Assembly (NCBI GenBank): GCA_029547265.1
Contig: JAKPPP010000112.1
Location: forward strand, 1-32,964
Source of the DNA: Bacteroidota bacterium
Lineage (GTDB): Bacteria > Bacteroidota > Bacteroidia > AKYH767-A > OLB10
DNA: 32,964 bases
Direction: 5' to 3'
Shown here: one piece after another, positions 22,386 through 30,729 of the stretch
Layout of the letters: each line of letters begins with the position of its first letter
Numbering within the stretch: position 1 is the stretch's first letter
Notes under the pieces: model-generated
Told to the model about the DNA's origin: nothing
Database searches by the model: none
Seen by the model: only the letters and a program-made list of their open reading frames with translations
Made by a program: the position numbers and the translations under genes

Positions 22386-23164
22386 TCGGGATACTTAATT
22401 TTCTTGAGGTTGGCGACAATCACAATGCTGATAATAACCAATAAAAACCAAGAACTGATTTTGCTTAAGTGAACCATATGCCAACCATGTTTTTGGTTAG
22501 GGTATTGCCATGCTCCAAAAAACGTAGAGATATTTTCTGCAATCCAGATAAAAAATCCGATCAACGCAAACGAGAGTAAAATTGGCATGCGATAAACATT
22601 TACTTTGCCAATGCCAATAGTATTTACTTTGAAAGTTACTGAAGAGCGAAAGAAAACGATAAAGAGTAAAAGTGTGATGATCCATCTGAAATCAGGCAGA
22701 TAATGATGCGTGAAAAAGTTTAAATAAATCAGCGTAATAAGAGGATACGAAAGTTTGTTTTTAGGCCAGCTGACAAAGCGTAAGTCGAATCGTTTCCATG
22801 CTTGACAAATATAACTTGCAACACCGGCATACATAAATCCGCTGTAAAGAGGTACACCCGAAAACTTAGCATAGGCGAATTCGGGATAAGCCCATGAGCC
22901 CATTTTTACTTTGTAAAGCTCGAGGCATAATCCGATGATATGAAAGAGCGAAATTACTTTGAGCTCATCGAGTGATTCAAGCTTAAACGAAATCATGAAA
23001 ACTTGAATCAACAAGCAAACAATCAAAATAAAATCATAGCGAGGCAGCCAAGGAATTGAAAGCTGCTTTGATAATGCAAGAGTAATAAAAATAGCTGCGG
23101 GGAAGATGCAACAGAGTGCTTGACGATAGCCGAAATGAATCAGCTTATAAATTGTTTCCTTCAA
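22373..23164 (-). CDS. DUF817 family integral membrane protein
   Basis: A 263-residue protein with seven to eight hydrophobic helices, little charge outside them and no signal peptide. It carries the DUF817 (Bacillus YoaT-like) pattern: FKLESLDELKVISLFHIIG, MGSWAYPEFAYAKFSGVPLYSGFMYAGVASYI, and a C-terminal FFGAWQYPNQKHGWHMVHLSK with conserved Trp and His residues. The biochemical role is not known. It starts five bases after the stop of the hydrolase-fold lipoprotein gene, so the two are probably one operon. Its 3' end overlaps pdxJ. Confidence 0.85.
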   Translation of the reverse strand: MKETIYKLIHFGYRQALCCIFPAAIFITLALSKQLSIPWLPRYDFILIVCLLIQVFMISFKLESLDELKVISLFHIIGLCLELYKVKMGSWAYPEFAYAKFSGVPLYSGFMYAGVASYICQAWKRFDLRFVSWPKNKLSYPLITLIYLNFFTHHYLPDFRWIITLLLFIVFFRSSVTFKVNTIGIGKVNVYRMPILLSFALIGFFIWIAENISTFFGAWQYPNQKHGWHMVHLSKISSWFLLVIISIVIVANLKKIKYPDQFS

Positions 23165-23169
23165 GAATA

Positions 23170-24843
23170 CTACTTAAATAACTTCCATAAATCATTATAA
23201 AGTTCATTGCTGAACGATTTAACGAACGTAGTTCCGTTGGAATTATTGCTTTCTAAATGATGACCGGCATTTCCATAAATACGAATTTGAAGCAATGCTT
23301 TTTTAGCACTGAATTGTTGATCGAGTGCTTCTGCATTTTCTTTAACATTCATCACCACATCTTTCTCTCCGAAAAGAGCAATAATTGGAATGTTAAAGTT
23401 GCTTCTGTCGACATTGAAATTTGCATTCAAGTTCTTTGCCAGCGGGAATTTTTTGAGCGTCTCTTCGTTGGGTAATTCTTGAGGAAGACAATACGATCCC
23501 CATCCTTCTTGCCAAGCGTTATCAATTGCTTTCTGCACTTGTTGTCCTTCTTTTCCTGTTGTTAAATAAACGAATATGGCATTCCATACTTCTTTACAAG
23601 CTTCGGCCGATTCTGTTTTGGTATTCCGCATGTACAAATTACGAAGCGACTCTGTCGTAATTAATGATTGAAAAGAAGTGCACGGTGGAGAAATGGCGAT
23701 TAAGTTTTTTATTTCAGCGTTATTCTTGATTAATTGATCAGCGACAAGATTTCCTATGCCGAAAGCTAAAACTGTTACCGGCAAATTTTCTTTCTTTATT
23801 TCTGCAATCACTTCTGCAGCTTCTTGTGCAGCTTTGTCATAGTCGATGTACAAATCTTCGTAATATGACTTCGCACCTGAAAAGTAATTTTGTTTGTAAG
23901 AATAAACCGCGATTCCTTTAGCTGCCGCTCGATATGCAAATTCATTGTAACCGTTGAGTCCGTTGATAGAAGGTTCTCCAATAATCAAAATAGCATTTTT
24001 AGCTTTTTCATTAGATGGCTTAACAACGTTACAATTGATTTTTGTCTTCGAAGTTTCAAAGTAGGAAGTGGAGGATGTTTTGTTGTTAGCAGGCGATGAA
24101 TTCGACTTCTCTAAAGTAAAAGGAAATTTATTTTCATTCACAATGAATCCTTTCAGTTGATTGTTAATGATGTCGAATTGAATAGAGTATGGTGAACTGT
24201 TGTTAGTGAAATTTAAAACGGAATTTGTACTGTTGATACAACAAGAAGTAGCTTGCTCATGAACAATGGCACTATCGGCGGTAGTCATAAAAACATTGGT
24301 AGTTCCATTCTCTTTAACGAATGATAAACTAAATAATGCAGGCTTCCCGTTTAGGTCAGCTGTTCCGAAGTATTCTCCTTCTATGTTTGTTGGTTTTAAG
24401 TATTCGGCTAAGTCGATGCGAGTCATCGAGTAACTTACATTTTTATTTGGGAAAGTAAGTTGGACATTCGCTCCTGATTTTTTGTCGAAAACATATTTTA
24501 TTTCTTCTCCGAAATCATGGTTCGCGAAGCGGAATGAATTCTCATAAACAGATTCGAGCAACCACTTCGATTTTCCTGATCGGAATTCAATAGTATTATC
24601 TTTTAATTCGATGAAGGAACTGTCGTTTTCGATGATTTGTCCGTTGCAAATATTGAAATTAATTCCTTTAAAATTACGATCATTTATTTTATACCATTGC
24701 TCATAAAAAACAGTATTTCCGGCTTGGCATTTCCAAGTATATTCAATCCAGTTAAATTGTTGAAACGAATTTTTGTCGAACGATGAATTGCATGAGAACA
24801 AAGCCAAACAAAATATCGCAAGTAAGTACTTAACGGCTTTCAT
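23170..24843 (-). CDS. lipoprotein: DUF6265-like domain plus alpha/beta hydrolase fold without nucleophile
   Basis: A 557-residue predicted lipoprotein (lipobox LFSC, Cys18). Residues about 28-145 resemble DUF6265: WKCQAGNTVFYEQWYKINDRNFKGI, then FRFANHDFGEEIKYVF. A linker of about 100 residues follows. From about 270 an alpha/beta hydrolase fold is recognisable: AILIIGEPS (strand and oxyanion region), VYSYKQNYFSG, VTVLAFGIGNLVADQL at the nucleophile elbow, IIALFGEKDVV with acid D495, and YGNAGHHLE with base H528. The elbow normally reads Gly-x-Ser-x-Gly; here the central residue is Gly362 (codon GGC at 23758-23760). Acid and histidine remain. It is either a pseudo-enzyme or uses another chemistry. 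A 14-base overlap with the gene upstream indicates co-translation. Confidence 0.8.
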   Translation of the reverse strand: MKAVKYLLAIFCLALFSCNSSFDKNSFQQFNWIEYTWKCQAGNTVFYEQWYKINDRNFKGINFNICNGQIIENDSSFIELKDNTIEFRSGKSKWLLESVYENSFRFANHDFGEEIKYVFDKKSGANVQLTFPNKNVSYSMTRIDLAEYLKPTNIEGEYFGTADLNGKPALFSLSFVKENGTTNVFMTTADSAIVHEQATSCCINSTNSVLNFTNNSSPYSIQFDIINNQLKGFIVNENKFPFTLEKSNSSPANNKTSSTSYFETSKTKINCNVVKPSNEKAKNAILIIGEPSINGLNGYNEFAYRAAAKGIAVYSYKQNYFSGAKSYYEDLYIDYDKAAQEAAEVIAEIKKENLPVTVLAFGIGNLVADQLIKNNAEIKNLIAISPPCTSFQSLITTESLRNLYMRNTKTESAEACKEVWNAIFVYLTTGKEGQQVQKAIDNAWQEGWGSYCLPQELPNEETLKKFPLAKNLNANFNVDRSNFNIPIIALFGEKDVVMNVKENAEALDQQFSAKKALLQIRIYGNAGHHLESNNSNGTTFVKSFSNELYNDLWKLFK

Positions 24844-25033
24844 TCTCTCTCGGAATTAGCACCAAAAATCGGTAGCCTACAATTAATACAATACCATAAA
24901 CCAACCAACCTACGCTTTTCATCGGGTTATCGCGTAATATATCCGTGTAGGTTTGTAAATATTTTAGTCCCGCTGACACACCTGTAACGATCGCCAGGTA
25001 GATAATCCAGAAATATAATCTCTTTTTCGACAT
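24830..25033 (-). CDS. small two-helix membrane protein
   Basis: 67 residues with two hydrophobic helices (about residues 6-24 and 40-60), a short loop (KYLQTYTDILRDNPMKS) between them, a basic start (MSKKR) and an Arg/Glu-rich tail. No family recognised. Its end overlaps the start of the lipoprotein gene by 14 bases on the same strand, which supports a genuine translated gene. It would be the first gene of a three-gene unit with the hydrolase-fold lipoprotein and DUF817. Confidence 0.65.
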   Translation of the reverse strand: MSKKRLYFWIIYLAIVTGVSAGLKYLQTYTDILRDNPMKSVGWLVYGIVLIVGYRFLVLIPRENESR

Positions 25034-25107
25034 AATTTTATTGATCTATTCGTTTTTGAATTGCATTTAATGGGAATTCTTGAAACTTAATAAAGTGATA
25101 ACATCAG

Positions 25108-25115
25108 CAAATTTA
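25108..25115 (-). promoter_or_regulatory. -7 box before the small membrane protein gene
   Basis: TAAATTTG on the minus strand is an exact TAnnTTTG match, 74 bases before ATG 25033. No TTG stands at the -33 slot. Confidence 0.35.
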
Positions 25116-25173
25116 CCATAATAGCATGATATAAATTGAAATGTCCGAAAAAACCAATTAAATCAAAAGTTGT

Positions 25174-26244
25174 TTAATTCGACATTTGAGTTTTTGCCTT
25201 TGTCAGCAACTGCATTAACTCCGGGTGAGGCGTAAATGAAAAAGGGTGATTTTTGATGTGTTTTTTGATATAGGTAATTCGGTCGGAAGTTACAGGGTGA
25301 GTACTAAGAAATCCCGGGATGTTTACTGAATGTTCTTTTTGGAGGATTTCGAAGAGATCAATCATGCCTTTGGGATTGATTTTATATTTTTCGAGAAGCT
25401 TTAATCCCGAAATATCAGCTTCTTCTTCGTAAGTTCGAGAGAACGATAGTTGTTGAAGATTATGTGCATTGTCGAGTATGATGGTCATTAATCCGTTTAC
25501 ATCATTCATCATTACACTCAACAATAAATAGCCTGAAAGGCTTTTGCAAAGAAGTCGCATTGAATGACGATTGGTTACATGCGAAATTTCATGAGAAAGT
25601 AGTCCGCTGAGTTCATCATCTGTTTTAATATGCCTCAACATCTTACTATAAATCACTATTTCGCCATTGGGCAGAGCAAATGCATTCAGTTCATCGCTTT
25701 TAACAACATTCAAATGATAATTTTTGTATTCATCAGGCATCATCTTTTTCAAGTACTCGTTCATCGTTAATGTTGCGACGCTATCAATCTCTTCTTCTGT
25801 AATCGATTGTTCGAATGCCATATCGCCTACTTTTTTATCGAAGCTGCGAGGAAGGATAGAAACAGCACTTTCGGCGATATAAGGGATGAAGTAGAAGTAT
25901 GTGCCAAAGCAAAATCCAATGATGAGCAATGCCAATAATACATGGACTTTCCATCCTGCATTCAATAATTTGAAATAGGTAATGCCTTTTTTGCCTGAAT
26001 GATTAATTTTTAAATAATGAGATCTGAATGATTCATCACGTACTTCAATAACTCTATTCGGATTTTTACCAAACGACAAAACGATTAATCCATTTTCACT
26101 ATGCGTGATTGCAATATCACTAAAAGCGATTAAGATGGGAGTTTCTCCATCAACTTCTATGAGCAGTTGTTGTTTTTCGTCGAGCAGCGACACTTGCGCA
26201 TCAATGGGCCTTGCACTTACTCCGTTATAAAATACTGCATCCAT
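25174..26244 (-). CDS. M48-family zinc metalloprotease, membrane anchored
   Basis: A 356-residue protein. Residues 1-90 form a beta-rich N-terminal domain (FYNGVSARPIDAQV, IAFSDIAITHSENGLIVLSFG). One transmembrane helix lies at about 100-120. The protease domain has the zinc motif HEISH (H218, E219, H222) and the third ligand in EEEAD (from E273), followed by STHPVTSDRITYI, a conserved M48 feature. Such proteins with this N-terminal domain are often encoded beside YjgN/DUF898 membrane proteins, as here. Probably involved in quality control of envelope proteins. A hairpin separates it from yjgN upstream, so its level may be lower than yjgN. Confidence 0.92.
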   Translation of the reverse strand: MDAVFYNGVSARPIDAQVSLLDEKQQLLIEVDGETPILIAFSDIAITHSENGLIVLSFGKNPNRVIEVRDESFRSHYLKINHSGKKGITYFKLLNAGWKVHVLLALLIIGFCFGTYFYFIPYIAESAVSILPRSFDKKVGDMAFEQSITEEEIDSVATLTMNEYLKKMMPDEYKNYHLNVVKSDELNAFALPNGEIVIYSKMLRHIKTDDELSGLLSHEISHVTNRHSMRLLCKSLSGYLLLSVMMNDVNGLMTIILDNAHNLQQLSFSRTYEEEADISGLKLLEKYKINPKGMIDLFEILQKEHSVNIPGFLSTHPVTSDRITYIKKHIKNHPFSFTPHPELMQLLTKAKTQMSN

Positions 26245-26266
26245 AGGTTGATGATTTAAAATGAAA

Positions 26267-26302
26267 AAGGATTCTCTTTCCCGAATGAGAAAAAGAATCC
26301 TT
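26267..26302 (-). terminator. intergenic hairpin between yjgN and the M48 gene
   Basis: AAGGATTCTCTTT (26267-26279) pairs with AAAAAGAATCCTT (26290-26302), 13 positions with one mismatch and a ten-base loop. On the minus strand it is followed by TTTTTCATTTT, so it can terminate or attenuate transcription between the two genes. Confidence 0.75.
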
Positions 26303-26317
26303 GATAGTATGTTGTTG

Positions 26318-27289
26318 TTAAACTACAAACCCGATGTCGAGCATATCCGACATGTCATCACCTGTAGCATCGGTGTAATTTTCTTCCGATTGAATTAAGT
26401 TATTGAAGTCGATATCACCTGTAATTTGAATTTTTGAGAAGATGAATCGTAATGAGCGAGCAACAATCCAAGGATATCCGATTCCTAAAGTAAAGATCAG
26501 AATCAAGAAATTCACGATTAATAATCCGAAGAAATCACCTCCCGTAGCAGTACTTTTAAATTCGATATTTTTATCGTCGTGCGATAATTTAAGGTTATCG
26601 ATATAGTAATTGAAAATATCTTTTTGCCACCAGAAAGCATATATACCCAGAGTAACAATAGTGAGTAAATATCCTTTTACATTCATCCAAAAGAATTTCC
26701 CTCCATCACCATTGTAAGTGAATTGAGCGTTTCCGAATTTTATTTTACCTAGAATATAATTTCTTAAATTCATAGAAAACCAAGCTCCGTAAATACCAAT
26801 AGTAACGATGGTAAGTAGAACTCCTTTTATAAAAATTTTGAATAGCTCATTTCTGTCACCACGATATCCGAAGCGAATTCCTCTCCATGATGTACGTGAC
26901 ATTCTGTATTTATAACTTCCATGAATAGCCAATGGAATAATTGCAAATAGTCCTAGATACATTACCAATATTCCAATGATTGGCATTCGCATGAATATGA
27001 ATAAAAATGTTAATCCATAAAGCACGGTAATGATTAAAATGGCTTTAATAAAACCTTTAAACATTTCGGCTCCTGTACCGTGAAATTCAAAACGACTATC
27101 GTTGAATTCGGTAGTGCCATACAAGTATTGTAATTGACGAGCTTTCGACCAAGGATAATATAGTCCGAGGGTGATGATTGTTAAAAGTAGATTAACAATT
27201 GCTATTCCGAAATATTCGGACCCTTTTCCTTTGAAGGAGATAGGGTAAAATCGTTTGCCTACAGCATTTGGCTGATTAATAATTTCCAT
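26318..27289 (-). CDS. YjgN/DUF898 family membrane protein
   Basis: A 323-residue polytopic protein made of repeated units in which a short beta stretch (FKGKGSEYFGIAIVNLL, FEFHGTGAEMFKGFI, FRYRGDRNELFK-like, FTYNGDGGKFFWMN, FKSTATGGDFFGLLIVN) leads into a helix pair ending in a LGLYYPW, IGIYGAW or LGIYAFWWQK motif. These repeats with GxYxxW are the hallmark of YjgN/DUF898. The C-terminal tail is acidic (ENYTDATGDDMSDMLD). Function unknown; the neighbouring M48 protease is a recurrent partner, so regulation or processing by it is a reasonable inference. Confidence 0.92.
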   Translation of the reverse strand: MEIINQPNAVGKRFYPISFKGKGSEYFGIAIVNLLLTIITLGLYYPWSKARQLQYLYGTTEFNDSRFEFHGTGAEMFKGFIKAILIITVLYGLTFLFIFMRMPIIGILVMYLGLFAIIPLAIHGSYKYRMSRTSWRGIRFGYRGDRNELFKIFIKGVLLTIVTIGIYGAWFSMNLRNYILGKIKFGNAQFTYNGDGGKFFWMNVKGYLLTIVTLGIYAFWWQKDIFNYYIDNLKLSHDDKNIEFKSTATGGDFFGLLIVNFLILIFTLGIGYPWIVARSLRFIFSKIQITGDIDFNNLIQSEENYTDATGDDMSDMLDIGFVV

Positions 27290-27368
27290 ATAAGATTGAG
27301 GTTAGGTACGATAAAACTATGAAAAAATATTCAAATAGTCTATCCCTGCCAATATGCAATACTTCGGT

Positions 27369-28598
27369 TTAGTATAGATCGCGGGTACGTATCGTGTTTT
27401 TTACCTTTTTCAGCTCTCCCATCGCCTTAGAGCTGCTCTTTTTGTCGATGTCGAGTACCACATAACCGATTTCGCGATTTGTTTGCAGGTATTGGCCTAG
27501 GATATTTACTTTCATCTTCGATAATACCCCGTTCACTTGACTCAATACTCCGGGAACGTTGTGATGTATGTGCAAAATACGATGAGCGTTATTGAGCAAT
27601 GGCAAGCTGATTTCAGGAACAGTTAATGATCCGTTGCTAGAACCGGTTTCAGTAAACGAAATAAGTTTTTCGGCAACATCTAATCCTATAGCTTCTTGTG
27701 CTTCCATAGTACTTCCACCGATATGGGGAGTGAGAATTACGTTCGGTAAATTTTGAAGTGGAGAAGAGAAAATATCTTTATTGCTTTGTGGTTCTTCAGG
27801 GAAAACGTCCACGCCTAATCCTCCGATTTGTTTCGAGATCAACGCTTCTTTTACTGCTTTAACATCCATCACATCTCCGCGACTAAGATTGATTAGGATT
27901 GCTCCCTTTTTCATCTTTTTTAACCGCGAATAATTAATTAGGTTTTTTGTTTCGTTATTGCCCGGCACATGCAATGAAACGATATCTGAATTCTTCAATA
28001 GTTCATCCATACTTCTGCAAGGAGTTGCATTGCCTAAACTCAATTTGGATGCAACATCATAGAAGATCACTTTCATTCCCATAGATTCAGCTAATACCGA
28101 CACTTGAGAACCGATATGTCCGTAGCCGATGATACCTAAAGTTTTCCCTCTTACTTCAAAGCAACCGCTGCTTTCTTTCAACCATAAACCTTTGTGAGCA
28201 CCTTCGTTTTTTTCGGTGATCCGACGCATCAAAATAATGCTGAGTCCTATTACTAATTCAGCAACTGAACGTGTATTCGAAAAAGGAGAATTGAAGACAG
28301 CGATACCTTCTCGTGTTGCCGATTTCATATCAATTTGATTGGTGCCGATGCAAAATGCTCCGACAGCCAATAGTTTCTCTGCTTTTTTAAGAATATTGTC
28401 GGTTAGCAATGTTTTGGAACGGATTCCTAAAATATGGACTTTCGAAATTTTGTCCATTAGTTCTTTTTCAGACAATGATCCGCTGTGGATTTCAATATCG
28501 GAATACCCGCTATTTTTGAACATTTTAACTGCTGAAGGATGAACGTTTTCAAGCAGCAGTACTTTTAATTTGTCTTTAGGGAATGAAGTAGGTCGCAT
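27369..28598 (-). CDS. serA: D-3-phosphoglycerate dehydrogenase
   Basis: It oxidises 3-phosphoglycerate to phosphohydroxypyruvate, the first step of serine synthesis. The 409-residue length matches the short E. coli-type enzyme with a C-terminal ACT domain. The NAD motif GYGHIG is at residues 158-163, and the catalytic trio is R240 (NLSRGD), E269 (FPEEP) and H292 (TPHIGGST), in the same numbering as E. coli. The ACT part starts near residue 335 (IHHNVPGVLSQVNGVLSK, then NREIGYVVLDID), so serine feedback is likely but not shown. The gene has no tight neighbour: fbp diverges 177 bases upstream. Confidence 0.96.
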   Translation of the reverse strand: MRPTSFPKDKLKVLLLENVHPSAVKMFKNSGYSDIEIHSGSLSEKELMDKISKVHILGIRSKTLLTDNILKKAEKLLAVGAFCIGTNQIDMKSATREGIAVFNSPFSNTRSVAELVIGLSIILMRRITEKNEGAHKGLWLKESSGCFEVRGKTLGIIGYGHIGSQVSVLAESMGMKVIFYDVASKLSLGNATPCRSMDELLKNSDIVSLHVPGNNETKNLINYSRLKKMKKGAILINLSRGDVMDVKAVKEALISKQIGGLGVDVFPEEPQSNKDIFSSPLQNLPNVILTPHIGGSTMEAQEAIGLDVAEKLISFTETGSSNGSLTVPEISLPLLNNAHRILHIHHNVPGVLSQVNGVLSKMKVNILGQYLQTNREIGYVVLDIDKKSSSKAMGELKKVKNTIRTRDLY

Positions 28599-28749
28599 TT
28601 TACAAGATTATCTTAAAATCAGCTTAATTTTTGATGTTTCACCTATGAATTTTGAACAATTTTATCAATAAAAATGACTGCTTTGAGAAAGCTGATTATT
28701 ATCGGCTTTAAAATTTACTTTCTGAAACCTAATTTCATGATTTAGCGTA

Positions 28750-28757
28750 TATCTTTG
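28750..28757 (+). promoter_or_regulatory. -7 box of fbp
   Basis: TATCTTTG is an exact TAnnTTTG match, 18 bases before ATG 28776. No TTG stands in the -33 slot. Confidence 0.45.
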
Positions 28758-28775
28758 TAATCAAACCTAACACAC

Positions 28776-29819
28776 ATGTTTACTCACAAACCCATTCGTC
28801 GTTTTATTACTCTGGGACAGTTCATTATCGAACGTCAAACAGATTTCCCTTTTGCGAAAGGTGAACTTAGTCGCTTATTAAGAGATATCGGTATTGCCGC
28901 TAAATTGGTTAACCGCGAGGTAAATAAAGCGGGATTGGCTGATATTCTTGGCGATATGGGTGAGACGAATGTGCAAGGAGAAGATCAAAAGAAACTCGAC
29001 GTTTACGCAAACGAACAATTTATTAATGCTCTTCGTTCAGGCGGAGAGTGTATGGCTATTGCGTCTGAAGAAAACGAAGATTTGATCGATATTGATAGCG
29101 CAGTTTCGAAAGATGCGAAGTACGTTGTTTGTATGGATCCATTAGATGGTTCTTCTAACATCGATGTGAATGTGAATATTGGAACAATTTTCTCTATTTA
29201 CCGTCGCCCGGAGCATATTTCCGGACCTACTACTATCGATGATTTTATGCAAAAGGGTGTTGAACAAGTAGCGGCAGGATATGTTATCTACGGTTCAAGT
29301 ACCATGTTGGTGTACACTACCGGAAAAGGTGTTAACGGATTTACTTTAGATCCTTCCATTGGTGAGTTCTGTTTATCGCATCCAGATATGATGATGCCTA
29401 AAGATGGTGCAATCTATAGCTTGAACGAAGGAAATCACTTACACTTCCCTGATGGAGTGAAGAAATATGTTAAGTATTGTCAAGAAATCGATAAGAGTAC
29501 AAATCGTCCTTATTCTTCTCGTTACATTGGTTCTTTAGTTGCCGATTTTCATCGTAACTTGATCAAAGGCGGAATTTATATTTATCCTTCAACGCATAAA
29601 TCTCCTAAAGGTAAACTTCGTTTATTGTATGAATGCAATCCTTTAGCGTTCATCGCTGAGCAAGCAGGAGGAAAGGCGAGCGACGGATTTAATCGTATTC
29701 TTGAATTACAACCAACTTCTTTGCATCAACGTACTCCTCTTTATATCGGCTCTGTAAATATGGTTGATAAAGCAGAAGAGATGATGCGTGTTTATTCAGC
29801 AGAAACAGCGAATCAATAA
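28776..29819 (+). CDS. fbp: class I fructose-1,6-bisphosphatase
   Basis: It removes the 1-phosphate of fructose 1,6-bisphosphate, the committed step of gluconeogenesis. The 347-residue length fits class I. Metal-binding residues are visible in ASEENED (E98, E99) and in [13 protein letters not shown] (from D121), with [10 protein letters not shown] following; [17 protein letters not shown] and [28 protein letters not shown] form the substrate-binding region. A protein-kinase-like gene follows after one base, so the two are very likely co-translated. Confidence 0.97.
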   Translation: MFTHKPIRRFITLGQFIIERQTDFPFAKGELSRLLRDIGIAAKLVNREVNKAGLADILGDMGETNVQGEDQKKLDVYANEQFINALRSGGECMAIASEENEDLIDIDSAVSKDAKYVVCMDPLDGSSNIDVNVNIGTIFSIYRRPEHISGPTTIDDFMQKGVEQVAAGYVIYGSSTMLVYTTGKGVNGFTLDPSIGEFCLSHPDMMMPKDGAIYSLNEGNHLHFPDGVKKYVKYCQEIDKSTNRPYSSRYIGSLVADFHRNLIKGGIYIYPSTHKSPKGKLRLLYECNPLAFIAEQAGGKASDGFNRILELQPTSLHQRTPLYIGSVNMVDKAEEMMRVYSAETANQ

Positions 29820-29820
29820 G

Positions 29821-30729
29821 ATGTCAATTATAAAAATTTCCGGATCGAAGGGTGTATATACTTTTGATCCGGAAATTTCATTTTTACGAGAAGGGAAGTT
29901 TAGTGCTATTTACGTTGGTGTTGATGATAACAACTGCAAAGTGCTCATTAAGCAATTGCATTCGGATGCCGATGTTCACGAGTATTCTCTTCAATTTAAT
30001 CATCCTTCTTTTGTTGCTTATACCGATTCATGTCTAGTAAATAATGTTACTTTTTTGATTCGCCCATTTATTGAAGGAGATAGTTTATGGGCATTAAGTA
30101 AATCGGGATTACTAAGGAAAAAAGGGGATCGCACTTTATTGATTAATATTATTCGTCAAGTAGGTGAGGCATTAAATTCTTTGCACGAATCCGGATTAAT
30201 ACATGGTGATGTCAGACCACACAATATTTTAGTGGCGCATCAAAATGAAAATATTTCGGAAGATGCTTCGATTAAAATTATTGACCTCGCAATGATGCGT
30301 AAATCCGGCACAGTCCCTCTTCAACCGGGATTTGCATTGATATATTCTCCGCCCGAATTAGTGTTGAAGAAATATGATTTAACAGGACCTGCTTCCGATC
30401 AATATTCATTAGCAATTTCAATATACGAGATTTTATCAGGCGCCATTCCTTTTAAACATATCAATCCTGAATTGTTGACGCATTTAATGTTGGTGCAACC
30501 CTTGAAAGTGGTAAGCGGAATTGATAAACCAACTTTAGTTGTATTGCAAAAGGCTAGTGCACGATATCCGTTTAAGAGTCCTCCGAAAAATTTACAAGAC
30601 GCAGAATTGTCGTCGCAATTACAACAAGCAATCAACGAACGTTACACTAGTGTAAAAGAATTTTGTGAAGAGTTAATAGCGACTTTAGTAAATGAAAAGA
30701 AATCGTTTTTTAGTTTCTTCCGCTCTTAA
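29821..30729 (+). CDS. serine/threonine protein kinase-like protein
   Basis: A 302-residue cytoplasmic protein with a bacterial Hanks-type kinase fold. Counting from ATG 29821: a reduced glycine loop (REGKFSAIYVG), the beta-3 lysine K44 in VLIKQL, the catalytic loop HGDVRPHN with D130 and N135, the metal aspartate D155 in IIDLAMM (replacing DFG), SPPELV in place of APE, and SDQYSLAISIYEILSG in the F helix. All catalytic acids and the lysine are kept, so activity is possible, but the DFG-to-DLA and single-glycine loop are unusual. No sensor or membrane domain follows. It sits one base behind fbp, and its stop overlaps the convergent M20 gene. Substrate unknown; fbp is the obvious candidate by position. 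Confidence 0.85.
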   Translation: MSIIKISGSKGVYTFDPEISFLREGKFSAIYVGVDDNNCKVLIKQLHSDADVHEYSLQFNHPSFVAYTDSCLVNNVTFLIRPFIEGDSLWALSKSGLLRKKGDRTLLINIIRQVGEALNSLHESGLIHGDVRPHNILVAHQNENISEDASIKIIDLAMMRKSGTVPLQPGFALIYSPPELVLKKYDLTGPASDQYSLAISIYEILSGAIPFKHINPELLTHLMLVQPLKVVSGIDKPTLVVLQKASARYPFKSPPKNLQDAELSSQLQQAINERYTSVKEFCEELIATLVNEKKSFFSFFRS

